Shown: one piece after another, positions 28,400-36,471 of the stretch
How positions within the stretch are numbered: position 1 is the first letter of the stretch
How the letters are laid out: each line of letters begins with the position of its first letter
Assembly: GCA_947254025.1 (NCBI GenBank)
Contig: CAMYBS010000002.1
Span: 62,001 to 126,000, forward strand
Length of the DNA stretch: 64,000 nucleotides
Direction of reading: 5' to 3'
Source: an uncultured Clostridia bacterium
GTDB taxonomy: Bacteria > Bacillota > Clostridia > Tissierellales > Peptoniphilaceae
Program-made: the position numbers and the translations under genes
The notes under the pieces: model-generated
What the model was told of the DNA's origin: nothing
Database searches by the model: none
The model's input: the letters and a program-made list of their open reading frames with translations, nothing else

Positions 28400-28431
28400 A
28401 GTTAAAAGAGACAATAAGGTCTCTTTTAACT
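28400..28431 (-). terminator. Terminator of rpsT
   Basis: A 13-bp perfect stem (28400-28412 with 28419-28431) with a 6-base loop; on the minus strand a T-rich tail (TATTTTAATTTTTT) follows. The stem overlaps the rpsT TAG stop codon. Confidence 0.85.
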
Positions 28432-28693
28432 AAACAGCCTTATTTAACTTATGAGTTAATCTACTCATCTTTCTAGCAACTTTATTCTTGTGGAATAAGT
28501 TTCTTTGTTCTGCTTTCTTTAATTTTCTATCTATCACTTTAAGTACTTCTCTAGCTTCGTCTGTTTTGCCTTCTCCAACCAATAATTCAAATCTCTTTAT
28601 AAGGTTTTTAAGCTCAGTCTTTCTAGATTTATTTACTAAAGTTTTATTCTTAATTACCGATATTCTTTTCTTCGCAGATTTAATGTTTGCCAA
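28430..28693 (-). CDS. rpsT: Ribosomal protein S20
   Basis: 16S rRNA-binding protein of the small subunit, 87 residues, with the S20 start ANIKSAKKRISV and a very basic helical body. The start is TTG at 28693, seven bases downstream of GGAGGTGAG; this gives the canonical (M)ANIKSAKKR N-terminus. The ATG at 28708 lies within the Shine-Dalgarno itself (ATGGAGGTG) and cannot be the start. A monocistronic unit with its own promoter and terminator. Confidence 0.95.
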   Translation of the reverse strand: MANIKSAKKRISVIKNKTLVNKSRKTELKNLIKRFELLVGEGKTDEAREVLKVIDRKLKKAEQRNLFHKNKVARKMSRLTHKLNKAV

Positions 28694-28724
28694 TAATCTC
28701 ACCTCCAAATTTCATAACATTGAT

Positions 28725-28753
28725 ATTTTACCATATATTTTTATAAATAGCAA
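28725..28753 (-). promoter_or_regulatory. Promoter of rpsT
   Basis: On the minus strand, TTGCTA (28748-28753), 17 bases, TAAAAT (28725-28730). Confidence 0.7.
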
Positions 28754-28811
28754 GACTTTTTTTGTATTTTCTTTATTTTTTATCAAAATCTTCTATTGTT
28801 AATAAAATAAC

Positions 28812-28840
28812 TTGTAAATCTATATTGATTGTGCTATAAT
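28812..28840 (+). promoter_or_regulatory. Promoter of tRNA-Sec
   Basis: TTGTAA (28812-28817), 17 bases, TATAAT (28835-28840); the mature tRNA begins 10 bases further on. Confidence 0.8.
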
Positions 28841-28850
28841 ATACAAGTCT

Positions 28851-28948
28851 GGGGGTAGATGAGTCCTGGTGGGCTCTCCGGTCTTCAAAACCGTGCATGT
28901 GGGGTTTGTAGCTTCATAGGTGTGTTCGATTCGCACATACTCCCGCCA
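28851..28948 (+). tRNA. selC: Selenocysteine tRNA (anticodon TCA)
   Basis: A 98-base tRNA with the features of bacterial tRNA-Sec: anticodon loop CTTCAAA (anticodon TCA, reads UGA), a 6-bp D stem closing a 4-base loop (GAGTCC/GGGCTC), a long variable arm with a 7-bp stem around 28898-28918, discriminator G and encoded CCA. The acceptor arm has 7 clear pairs, and the eighth position is a G-A mismatch. Its presence shows that the organism makes selenocysteine. selA, selB and selD are not in the window. Confidence 0.96.
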
Positions 28949-28953
28949 TATAT

Positions 28954-28984
28954 GATCAAACTGTTATTAGTTTGATCTTTTTTA
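28954..28984 (+). terminator. Terminator after tRNA-Sec
   Basis: A 9-bp perfect stem (28954-28962 with 28969-28977) followed by seven T residues. Confidence 0.9.
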
Positions 28985-29035
28985 TTGTTTATATTTCTTA
29001 TATGTATTATAATAGTTATACTAAGGAGTGATTTA

Positions 29036-31096
29036 ATGGGTAAAATATTAAATTTTAAAAACGATATTAATGAGCAAGATCAAGAAACTTTTAAATCTTA
29101 TACAAAAACAATTCACACTAAACCATATACATTTACTTATGACAATTATAAACAAGGCCTAGTACTAAGTTACTTGTATATAAATGGTAAGTCATATGGG
29201 GTTAAAACATATATTGAAGCATACCAACTAATGTTAAAGATTCTGTCTGTTGACAACGAGGATGCTATATACAAGTATTATATAGATAATGGCTTCTACT
29301 CTAGTTCAGGTAGTGACTTTAAAAGTCCATACAAGTTTAGAAACATATACATCGAGACTAAATATAATACAAAGAGAACTCTAATTATGATCGATGACAT
29401 TGCGAAGCTTTGCGGTGCTGATTACTACTTACTTTCTACTAAAATGAATATCAGGATTAAAAGCTTGAATGAAAGGTATAATAAATGGCTTTCTTACTCA
29501 AGTCTTACTAGTAGTGATGCGGCTTCTCTAAAATCTTTGAGTAGCAAAAAGATTGAAAGCAACTTTGCTAGCGACCTTGTCTTCGGTACTGCTGGCCTTA
29601 GAGGTAAGCTTGGTCTTGGAACTAATATGATGAATGTTTACACTGTAAAGCTTGCTGCAAAAGCTATTGCTTTGGTGTTAAAGAAAAAATTTTCTAATCC
29701 ATCTGTTGTTATCGGCTATGATACAAGGCATATGTCTAAGGACTTTGCTAATATAAGTAAAAATATCTTTACTAATGAGGGCATCAAGGTATACTTATTT
29801 AATGAGCCGCTACCCACTCCATTTGTAAGCTATGGTATAAGGCACTATAAAGCAAGCGCTGGTGTTATGGTTACAGCTAGTCATAACCCTAAGGACTACA
29901 ACGGCTACAAGGTATATAATGAGCACGGCTCACAAATTCTTGAAGATATGGCAGATAGTGTTCAAAGTACAATGAAAGAAGTCGACTTTGATGAGGTGTC
30001 GATTACTGATACAAACGATGCTCTTCTTAAAATAATTGATGATGAATTTTTCAAGTCTTACTACAGAGACCTCTACTCTATAAAATTAGATTTAGATATG
30101 GACAAGGACTTAAACTTTGTCTATACTCCGCTTAACGGAACTGGTCTAAAGCCTATACTTAAAGTGATTAAGGACTTTGGCTTTAATAATTACCATATAC
30201 CGAAAAGGCAAGAAATTCCAGACCCTGATTTTAAAACTTGCCCTTATCCTAATCCTGAATTCAAGGAGGCTTTCAATTTAGCTATAGCACTAGCTAAGAA
30301 GCACGGCTCTGATGTGATATTTGCAAGTGACCCTGACTGCGACAGGATTAACATGGCGCTTAAACAAAAGGATGACTATGTAATCTTAGATGGCAATAGA
30401 GTTGGCGCTCTTATGCTTGACTTCATTCTAAATCATGTGAAGGCTCCAAAGACTTCTTACCTTGTTAAGTCCATCGTAACATCCGACTTTGCAAAGGCTA
30501 TAGCTGAGGAGCATGGTCTAGAGTGCGTAGATGTTTTAACTGGCTTTAAAAATATTTGCAAGCTTGCAAACGACTTTGAAAAAGATAAGAACAAGCACTT
30601 CTTCTTTGGATTTGAAGAGAGCATAGGCTATGTTTACAAAGATTTTGTTAGAGACAAAGACGCTGTGAATGCTTTTATGATACTTTTGCAAATGACATCT
30701 TATTACAAGAAGCGCGGCATGGACATCTTAGAGCACTTAGATGAGCTTTATAAAAAGTACGGCTACTTTGTACAAGCACAAGAGTCCATAGTCTTTGAAG
30801 GACTTGCTGGCAAAGAAAAGATGGATAGGATCATGGATGATTTCAGAAATAATTACAAGGCTGAGATTGATGAACTTAAATTTGTTAAAAGAGTCGACTA
30901 CTTAAATGATGAAACTGGTCTTGATAAGTCAAATGTATTGAAGTACTATCTTGATCCATACTCGTGGATAGCTATAAGGCCGTCGGGCACAGAGCCAAAA
31001 ATTAAGTTCTATTTCTCGATAAGAACAAAGAATGAAGCTGAAGCAAAGAAAGAATTAGATAGAATTAAAAGTATATTTTTAGAAAAAATTAAATAA
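29036..31096 (+). CDS. Phospho-sugar mutase (phosphoglucomutase/phosphomannomutase) with extra N-terminal domain
   Basis: Interconverts hexose 1- and 6-phosphates. It has 686 residues from the ATG at 29036 (TAAGGAGTG upstream), about 110-140 more than usual. The enzyme part starts near residue 140 (NERYNKWLS) and has all motifs: FGTAGLRG (183-190), the phosphoserine site TASHNP with Ser282, the metal loop DPDCDR (432-437), GFEES and a C-terminal RPSGTEPK phosphate-binding loop. Residues 1-138 are a separate domain. Its pattern (a helix YIEAYQLMLKIL, then SPYKFRNIYIETKYNTK and a final helix) recalls a small module I have seen at the ends of DUF262/restriction-type proteins; this is a weak memory-based link. 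Confidence 0.92.
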   Translation: MGKILNFKNDINEQDQETFKSYTKTIHTKPYTFTYDNYKQGLVLSYLYINGKSYGVKTYIEAYQLMLKILSVDNEDAIYKYYIDNGFYSSSGSDFKSPYKFRNIYIETKYNTKRTLIMIDDIAKLCGADYYLLSTKMNIRIKSLNERYNKWLSYSSLTSSDAASLKSLSSKKIESNFASDLVFGTAGLRGKLGLGTNMMNVYTVKLAAKAIALVLKKKFSNPSVVIGYDTRHMSKDFANISKNIFTNEGIKVYLFNEPLPTPFVSYGIRHYKASAGVMVTASHNPKDYNGYKVYNEHGSQILEDMADSVQSTMKEVDFDEVSITDTNDALLKIIDDEFFKSYYRDLYSIKLDLDMDKDLNFVYTPLNGTGLKPILKVIKDFGFNNYHIPKRQEIPDPDFKTCPYPNPEFKEAFNLAIALAKKHGSDVIFASDPDCDRINMALKQKDDYVILDGNRVGALMLDFILNHVKAPKTSYLVKSIVTSDFAKAIAEEHGLECVDVLTGFKNICKLANDFEKDKNKHFFFGFEESIGYVYKDFVRDKDAVNAFMILLQMTSYYKKRGMDILEHLDELYKKYGYFVQAQESIVFEGLAGKEKMDRIMDDFRNNYKAEIDELKFVKRVDYLNDETGLDKSNVLKYYLDPYSWIAIRPSGTEPKIKFYFSIRTKNEAEAKKELDRIKSIFLEKIK

Positions 31097-31108
31097 TTTT
31101 GCAATATA

Positions 31109-31134
31109 AAAGGCTATGAATAATCATAGCCTTT
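31109..31134. terminator. Bidirectional terminator between pgm and the Mre11/Rad50 group
   Basis: An 11-bp perfect stem (31109-31119 with 31124-31134) with a 4-base loop. On the plus strand CTTTCTTTTGTT follows; on the minus strand the tail is TTTATATTGC. It serves the two converging units, better for the plus strand. Confidence 0.8.
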
Positions 31135-31152
31135 CTTTTGTTCAATATTAAA

Positions 31153-31338
31153 TTAATCTTCGATGATGGCATCTAGCTCTTCAAGTCTATCTATCCAAGC
31201 AAGATCATCTTTTTTATTTTGCTTTATTTTCTTTGGCTTCTTTTGACTCTTATCTTGAAATAATGATGCAATGAAAATTATCGGTAAGAACGGCAGTATC
31301 AAGATAAGCTTTATTACACCAAATATAAACTTAAACAT
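31153..31338 (-). CDS. Small membrane protein at the end of the recA-mre11-rad50 group
   Basis: A 61-residue protein of unknown function. Residues 2-27 are a hydrophobic segment (FKFIFGVIKLILILPFLPIIFIAS is close to one helix), followed by a Lys-rich stretch (QKKPKKIKQNKK) and an acidic end. AGGTGAG lies 4 bases before its ATG and it is 8 bases after the Walker-B gene, so it belongs to the same transcript. No link to DNA repair can be shown. Confidence 0.6.
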   Translation of the reverse strand: MFKFIFGVIKLILILPFLPIIFIASLFQDKSQKKPKKIKQNKKDDLAWIDRLEELDAIIED

Positions 31339-31346
31339 AAGCTCAC

Positions 31347-32003
31347 CTACTTCTCTACTACTTCTGATACATTGTCTCTTTTGATGACTTCAAAAGTCTT
31401 CTCTCCTATGTTCGATAAGTACTTTGAGTGTGTTACCATGATTATCTGCCTTTTAAAGCTTTCGCTTACCTTTGATAAAAACTCTGCAACGTTGTAGATG
31501 TAGTCTTCTGAGACAAACTTTGCTGGCTCATCTAATAATATTGGTCCTTCGATCTTAGGATTGAAAACTTCAATCATTGCAAAACGCAGTGCAAGTGATA
31601 TAATATCGACATAGCCGCCGCCTCTTTGCTCTTGTGGATCTGTAAGCACTTTCTCGCCATCGACCTCATCTTCAAGGTAAAAGTCAACAGCGACCTTACC
31701 AGCTACTGTCTTTTCTTCTATGATGAACTTGCTTTGCGAGGAGAATATCTCTCTTAAGGCGCCTGTAACCATATTCTCAATGCCCTTTATCGCTTGCTTT
31801 CTTGCATAGTCGCTCGTCTTTTCAAGTAAGAGTTTTGTCTTCTCAAAGATCATGTTCTTCTCATCTAAGTTTTCTGCTTCTTTCGCAAGTGAAGCTTTCT
31901 TCTCAAGTAGCATCTGTCTCTTCGTTTTATCCTGCAAAATTTTATTCTCTAAAGACTTATTAAATTTTTTGATTCTTTCAATCTCTAAAGTATAATTATT
32001 CAT
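31347..32003 (-). CDS. Rad50/SbcC-like ATPase, C-terminal (Walker B) half
   Basis: A 218-residue protein: a coiled coil (about 1-85), then the C-terminal ABC-ATPase lobe of the SMC/Rad50 family. Seen: a signature-like region QRGGGYVDIISLALRFA (about 128-144), Walker B and D-loop PILLDEPAKFVS (about 158-169) and the His-switch VTHS near 194. It has no Walker A; that lies in the protein encoded at 32244-33407. Its ATG overlaps the stop of the 78-residue coil gene by 8 bases. The two halves must associate to make an ATP site, as the lobes of intact Rad50 do. Function in double-strand break processing is inferred from homology and from recA next door. Confidence 0.82.
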   Translation of the reverse strand: MNNYTLEIERIKKFNKSLENKILQDKTKRQMLLEKKASLAKEAENLDEKNMIFEKTKLLLEKTSDYARKQAIKGIENMVTGALREIFSSQSKFIIEEKTVAGKVAVDFYLEDEVDGEKVLTDPQEQRGGGYVDIISLALRFAMIEVFNPKIEGPILLDEPAKFVSEDYIYNVAEFLSKVSESFKRQIIMVTHSKYLSNIGEKTFEVIKRDNVSEVVEK

Positions 32004-32232
32004 TGTCTCTTATAAGGTCTTCAGCCTTTGCTATGTCTGAAGCTATTTTGCTTTCCAAGTTTTTAATCTCATTGTCAATATTGTCTGGTTCTATGCCGAG
32101 CTTTTTAATCTCTTCAATGATTTTCTCTCTATCTTTAAGTAAGATATTTAACCTTTCCTCATACTTAACCTTATTTAGTTTCGCCTTATCCAAGCTATCT
32201 TTCAATGCTTCTAATCTTGTTATATAATCCAT
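31996..32232 (-). CDS. Small coiled-coil protein between the two Rad50 halves
   Basis: A 78-residue, almost wholly helical and charged protein (heptad-like LEALKDSLDKAKLNKVKYEE), with a short break at about residue 46 (LGIEPDNID). It has its own AGGTGATAAT ribosome binding site, 11 bases after the stop of the Walker-A half. By position it corresponds to the returning coil strand after the zinc hook of an intact Rad50/SbcC. Whether it acts as a subunit of the complex is inference. Confidence 0.65.
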   Translation of the reverse strand: MDYITRLEALKDSLDKAKLNKVKYEERLNILLKDREKIIEEIKKLGIEPDNIDNEIKNLESKIASDIAKAEDLIRDNE

Positions 32233-32243
32233 ATTATCACCTA

Positions 32244-33407
32244 TTATAAATATTCTTTAACAATCATGTCGATGTGCTCTCTATCAACATCTGAGTTACA
32301 ATAAGGGCACTTCTTTAGCTTAAGAAGAAGCTCTGTATACTCTTTTAGGTCGCTACTTAGCTTATCATCATTATCCTTGATAAAGTATCTACCCTTGTCA
32401 ATGGATGCGTTTACATCTAATAAGCGCTTTCTTAACTCGCTTAGCTTTGTGAATGTATCTATGTTCTTAACAATTGTCTTGTCTATATCAAGCTTATCTG
32501 TAAGAGTCTTGCTCTTTGTATATATTGCTTCTGTCTTGTCTATATCAAGCTTTACTTTGTCTAGTCTTTGCTTGTATACCTTGTACTCACCAAATAGTTC
32601 ATATGCTTTTGTAATTTTAGCTATCAACGCCTCGTTACTTAGAAGCTTATCAAAATCTTTTATCTTATTAAGCAAGTAGTCTCTGTTTTGTGTATTCTCT
32701 TCTAAGCTCTCTTTTATCTTGTTTACAAAGTTTAGTTTTTCTACTGACTCTTCTACTCTTCTCGTAATTTGCTCTCTGTCTTTAAGAAGTTTCTCTTCCT
32801 TTTCAATGTTAGCGTATACGAGTATCTTTTCATCAAGATCTTTTATCTCTTCGTTGATTCTCTTAATATCTGACTTTTGCGACTTTATATCCTTGTTAGT
32901 ATCGTCGATTGCCTTGTCAACAACATCGAGCTTATACATCTTACCTATGAGGGCTGACTTTTGTGTTGCAGTGAAGCTAAACATAAAAGGTCCATCGTGC
33001 TGAAACTGTATATTGAAGTTTATGTCATTAGCCTTGTCAAGTGTTACTTTCTTTATCTTCATCACGTGTAAGACCTCCGGTGGAAGTCCAGTTCTTAAGC
33101 TGTTAAACTCTTGTACTTCACCAGTCTTTTCATTATAGATGATGTATAAGTTCTCCTTCTTCGAGCGCTTTCTCTCCACTGAGTAGTCGTTATTAAAGTA
33201 GATTCTTACCGATACGAAGTCCTCATTGTTTCTGAGCATACTCATACCCTGTGGCTCGTTAAACAGTACCCAGCGTATAGCTCTTAGTATTGATGTCTTG
33301 CCGTTGTCAGATGGACCGACTATAACATTAAGACCATCAGCTAATTCGAGTGAAGTAAACTTATGCGATTGAAAATTTATTAGATCTAATTTTTTAATCT
33401 TGACCAT
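32244..33407 (-). CDS. Rad50/SbcC-like ATPase, N-terminal half (Walker A and zinc hook)
   Basis: A 387-residue protein that begins like SbcC/Rad50 (KIKKLDLINFQSHK) with Walker A GPSDNGKTS at 31-39, a Q-loop region (NIQFQHDGPFMFS near 128), then about 200 residues of coiled coil. It ends 17 residues after CPYC (367-370), the zinc-hook motif by which Rad50 dimers join. Normal Rad50 would continue into a second coil and a Walker B lobe; here a TAA stop ends it and those parts follow as separate genes. Its start overlaps the nuclease gene by 14 bases. Confidence 0.85.
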   Translation of the reverse strand: MVKIKKLDLINFQSHKFTSLELADGLNVIVGPSDNGKTSILRAIRWVLFNEPQGMSMLRNNEDFVSVRIYFNNDYSVERKRSKKENLYIIYNEKTGEVQEFNSLRTGLPPEVLHVMKIKKVTLDKANDINFNIQFQHDGPFMFSFTATQKSALIGKMYKLDVVDKAIDDTNKDIKSQKSDIKRINEEIKDLDEKILVYANIEKEEKLLKDREQITRRVEESVEKLNFVNKIKESLEENTQNRDYLLNKIKDFDKLLSNEALIAKITKAYELFGEYKVYKQRLDKVKLDIDKTEAIYTKSKTLTDKLDIDKTIVKNIDTFTKLSELRKRLLDVNASIDKGRYFIKDNDDKLSSDLKEYTELLLKLKKCPYCNSDVDREHIDMIVKEYL

Positions 33408-34395
33408 GTATATCTTCCTCCGCTCTCTCTAAACGCTTCTTCGCCTCATCTATAACAGCCTTTTCAACATTATCAGACTTAATTATCTCTTCTAAGACGC
33501 TATAGTAGTCGTACTTGTCGAAGTTTGCAGCCTCTCTGATGGTATTTTCGAAGTTAAGAACTTCAAGCTTGTCGTTCTTATGCTTTTCGATGTACTCTCT
33601 ATCTAAAACTTCAAATCCCGGCTTTGCACACTTCACATCGATGAGCTTAATATCTAATTTAAAGTCTTCATTGATTTCAATTAGTGCATATTGAGGCATC
33701 CTCTTATACTCTTCAGTCGTATTTGAGCACCTTGTAAGCGATCCTGGATTTAAAAACGTCTTTCCATTAAGCTTAATCACGCCAAAGCCTGTATGGTAGT
33801 GGCCTGATAAGGTAAGGTCAGCCTTAGTATCAAGTATATCAGTCACAACAGTGTGCTCTATCTCTTTAATAAATGGTTTTTCTAAGAGCATACCATGAAC
33901 AACGTTTATCAAAAACTCATTATCATCTTTCTCATAGTCGTTTAATAAGTATGCCTTCTTATCCTCTCCATCCATCTTGTATATATATGGCGTGCCCACT
34001 ATCTTGATTGTCCTACCGTTACTGCATCTTTCCTCAACTGTATTATACCTATCAAGCATCTCTACCGCTTCAAATGATTCAAGCAGCCCTAGATGTGTTC
34101 TCGGAAGCGTATCAGGGTTGCGTCCATAGATGTCGTGATTGCCACTAACTACGTAGAAGTTTATATTATTCTCTTTTAAATAAAAAAGAATCCTATTAAA
34201 TTTGACAAGACAAATAGTTGAAACGGTTGGAGTATCAAAAAGATCTCCACCGTGAACTATAAAATCAACTTTATTGTCAACAGCAAAGTGTGCGACTTCG
34301 TCAATCTTATTAATTACCGTTTCAAAATAATTATCTAGCCTATTGATAGGATTTTTTTCTTTAATATGTGTATCTGTTAAAAATACAAATTTCAT
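33394..34395 (-). CDS. Mre11/SbcD-like metallophosphoesterase nuclease
   Basis: A 333-residue nuclease with all metal ligands of Mre11/SbcD: Asp8 and His10 (DTH), Asp51 (GGDLFD), Asn86-His87-Asp88 (GNHD), His167 (VVHG) and His199/His201 (GHYH). It is shorter than E. coli SbcD but similar to phage and archaeal Mre11 cores. It should pair with the split Rad50 encoded next to process DNA ends. It starts 10 bases after recA, so co-transcription with recA is likely. Confidence 0.88.
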   Translation of the reverse strand: MKFVFLTDTHIKEKNPINRLDNYFETVINKIDEVAHFAVDNKVDFIVHGGDLFDTPTVSTICLVKFNRILFYLKENNINFYVVSGNHDIYGRNPDTLPRTHLGLLESFEAVEMLDRYNTVEERCSNGRTIKIVGTPYIYKMDGEDKKAYLLNDYEKDDNEFLINVVHGMLLEKPFIKEIEHTVVTDILDTKADLTLSGHYHTGFGVIKLNGKTFLNPGSLTRCSNTTEEYKRMPQYALIEINEDFKLDIKLIDVKCAKPGFEVLDREYIEKHKNDKLEVLNFENTIREAANFDKYDYYSVLEEIIKSDNVEKAVIDEAKKRLERAEEDIHGQD

Positions 34396-34405
34396 TATAT
34401 CAACT

Positions 34406-35467
34406 TTATTCTTCTGTCTCTTGTGACGCTTCTAATTCTATAGCTTCGTCTTCACTTTTGCTTGCTTCTCTAACTTTTAATTCAACCTCTTCCATTAGTT
34501 CAGGTTTATCTTTAAATAATTGTTTAACATTCTCTCTACCTTGGCCAAGTTTTTCGCCGTTGTATGAGAACCACGCGCCAGCCTTTTCGATTATGCCTCT
34601 ATCGACTGCAACGTCTAGGATATCTCCTTCTTTTGAGATACCAGTTCCATACATGATATCAAATTCAACAACTTTGAATGGAGGTGCAACTTTGTTCTTA
34701 ACAACTTTAACGCGAACTCTGTTACCTATGATGACGTCTTCCTTCTTGCCAACTGCTGTTTCTTCTTTTTGTTTTATTACATCAAACTTTCTTATATCAA
34801 GTCTTACTGATGAGTAGAACTTAAGTGCCTTACCACCTGTTGTTGTTTCTGGACTACCAAACATGATACCAATCTTTTCTCTTAATTGGTTTATGAAAAC
34901 AACTGTTGACTTTGTCTTAGATATAACTCCTGAAAGCTTTCTCATTGCTTGTGACATAAGTCTTGCTTGCAAACCTATAGTTGCGTCTCCCATAGCTCCT
35001 TCGATCTCAGTCTTTGGTACTAGTGCAGCAACAGAGTCAACAATAACTAAATCAACAGCACCACTTCTTACAAGTGCCTCTGCTATATCAAGACCTTGCT
35101 CACCATTGTCTGGTTGAGATACTATAAGCTTATCGATATCTACACCTAAGTTCCTAGCATATTGAGGATCCAAAGCGTGCTCTGCGTCGATAAAAGCAGC
35201 TGTGCCGCCTCTTTTTTGGCACTCAGCAATGATATGCAATGTAAGAGTAGTCTTACCACTTGATTCAGGTCCATAAATTTCGATGATTCTTCCCTTTGGA
35301 ATACCACCTATACCTAAAGCCATATCTAGTGATAAGCAACCAGTTGGTATGCTTTCAATATTTAGCTTAGCGTGATCGCCAAGTCTCATTATTGAACCTT
35401 TGCCAAAATCTTTTTCAATCTTCTTTAAAGCATCCTCAAGAGCTTTTTCTTTTTCGTTCTTGTCCAT
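34406..35467 (-). CDS. recA: Recombinase RecA
   Basis: Homologous recombination and SOS coprotease, 353 residues. Walker [10 protein letters not shown] at 66-74, [12 protein letters not shown] (Walker B), [21 protein letters not shown] (loop L2 and DNA-binding region) and an acidic C-terminal tail. It lies between cinA and the Mre11-like nuclease. I found no convincing LexA-type operator directly before it; it may be read from upstream (ftsK-rimO-pgsA-cinA). Confidence 0.98.
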   Translation of the reverse strand: MDKNEKEKALEDALKKIEKDFGKGSIMRLGDHAKLNIESIPTGCLSLDMALGIGGIPKGRIIEIYGPESSGKTTLTLHIIAECQKRGGTAAFIDAEHALDPQYARNLGVDIDKLIVSQPDNGEQGLDIAEALVRSGAVDLVIVDSVAALVPKTEIEGAMGDATIGLQARLMSQAMRKLSGVISKTKSTVVFINQLREKIGIMFGSPETTTGGKALKFYSSVRLDIRKFDVIKQKEETAVGKKEDVIIGNRVRVKVVKNKVAPPFKVVEFDIMYGTGISKEGDILDVAVDRGIIEKAGAWFSYNGEKLGQGRENVKQLFKDKPELMEEVELKVREASKSEDEAIELEASQETEE

Positions 35468-35480
35468 TTCTTCACCTCTA

Positions 35481-35948
35481 TTATTTACTTATTATTTCTA
35501 AAATTAAGTCGATTAAATTATTCTTCGCTTCTTTTATTATATCACATCTTGTGCCTGTATATACCTTTTTATGTAAATATTGATGTGATTTATACTTCAC
35601 ACCATAGTAAACAAGTCCAATAGGTATACCATCGTATGAAGTCGGCCCTGCGCTGCCTGTTATTGCATATACAAGATCAGTGTTAAATAGCTCGTTTGCT
35701 CCATCAAGCATGCTAGACAGTACAGGAATAGATACCGGTGTGTACTTATCAATAAGCTCCAATGGTACTTTAAGTGTATCTACCTTTACGCATGATTGAT
35801 ACGATACAAGCGTGCCGCGAAAGACATCGGATGCGCCTGATACCTTAACAAGTTCGCTTGATATAAGACCTCCTGTTATGGACTCAGCACCCGAGATTGT
35901 CATTTCCTTTTCTTTTAAGATTTCAATAATCTTACAGCATTGTTCCAT
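35481..35948 (-). CDS. CinA C-terminal domain protein (nicotinamide-nucleotide amidase type)
   Basis: A 155-residue stand-alone CinA C-terminal domain, with [21 protein letters not shown] near residue 19 and a TGSAGP motif near 92, as in PncC-type enzymes that deamidate nicotinamide mononucleotide. Many Firmicutes carry full-length CinA (with an N-terminal MoCF-like domain) upstream of recA; here that domain is absent. It overlaps pgsA by 17 bases. Confidence 0.88.
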   Translation of the reverse strand: MEQCCKIIEILKEKEMTISGAESITGGLISSELVKVSGASDVFRGTLVSYQSCVKVDTLKVPLELIDKYTPVSIPVLSSMLDGANELFNTDLVYAITGSAGPTSYDGIPIGLVYYGVKYKSHQYLHKKVYTGTRCDIIKEAKNNLIDLILEIISK

Positions 35949-36471
35949 GGAATACTTCCCTGTTCTTATATAAATAGTTTATCATTGATAAAATAGTTAA
36001 AACTACAGAAATATATAGTAGAACCTTGCCAATTATAAACATCTTTCCACTTATCAAAATAATTGTTAAAAAGAAAAATATTACACAGAAGAACTGTGTT
36101 GTTGTCTTTAGTTTGCCAAAGATGTCTGCAGCTATGGATATGTTTTTCTTCGCTGCAAGCATTCTAAAGCCTGAAATAAGTAGCTCTCTAAATAAAACTA
36201 CTATAACTACCCATGGCTCAACAAAGCCCCTATCTATAAACATAATAAAGGCACTTAGTACAAGTATCTTATCTGCTATAGGGTCTATGAATTTACCAAA
36301 GTCTGTAATCATATTGTACTTTCTGGCAACGTAGCCATCTAAAAAGTCGCTAAATGATCCAAGTAAAAATATTAATAGGCTAGATATACCGCTTTGATCA
36401 AAATAACAGCTTAATACAAAAATTGGCAGCAAAAATATTCTAAACATTGTAATTTTATTTGCTAGGTTCAT
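35932..36471 (-). CDS. pgsA: CDP-diacylglycerol-glycerol-3-phosphate 3-phosphatidyltransferase
   Basis: Makes phosphatidylglycerol phosphate, precursor of the lipid that Lgt uses. The 179 residues form about five membrane helices with the CDP-alcohol phosphatidyltransferase motif SDFLDGYVARKYNMITDFG...DPIAD near residues 40-70. I chose the ATG at 36471: AGAGGTGA lies 6 bases upstream and itself contains the GTG of a three-residue-longer alternative. It sits in the standard rimO-pgsA-cinA-recA order. Confidence 0.95.
   Translation of the reverse strand: MNLANKITMFRIFLLPIFVLSCYFDQSGISSLLIFLLGSFSDFLDGYVARKYNMITDFGKFIDPIADKILVLSAFIMFIDRGFVEPWVVIVVLFRELLISGFRMLAAKKNISIAADIFGKLKTTTQFFCVIFFFLTIILISGKMFIIGKVLLYISVVLTILSMINYLYKNREVFHGTML

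Noticed and set aside
28851..31096. Selenoprotein encoded near the selenocysteine tRNA
   Set aside because: The neighbouring phosphoglucomutase has complete motifs without an internal TGA, and I noticed no conserved gene in the window interrupted by an in-frame TGA. My check by eye was not exhaustive.
31996..33407. Frameshift or pseudogene explanation for the divided Rad50-like genes
   Set aside because: Each part has its own start codon with a ribosome site or short overlap, the cuts fall at structural borders (hook, coil, lobe), and the ATPase motifs are intact. Sequencing error is still possible but less likely.
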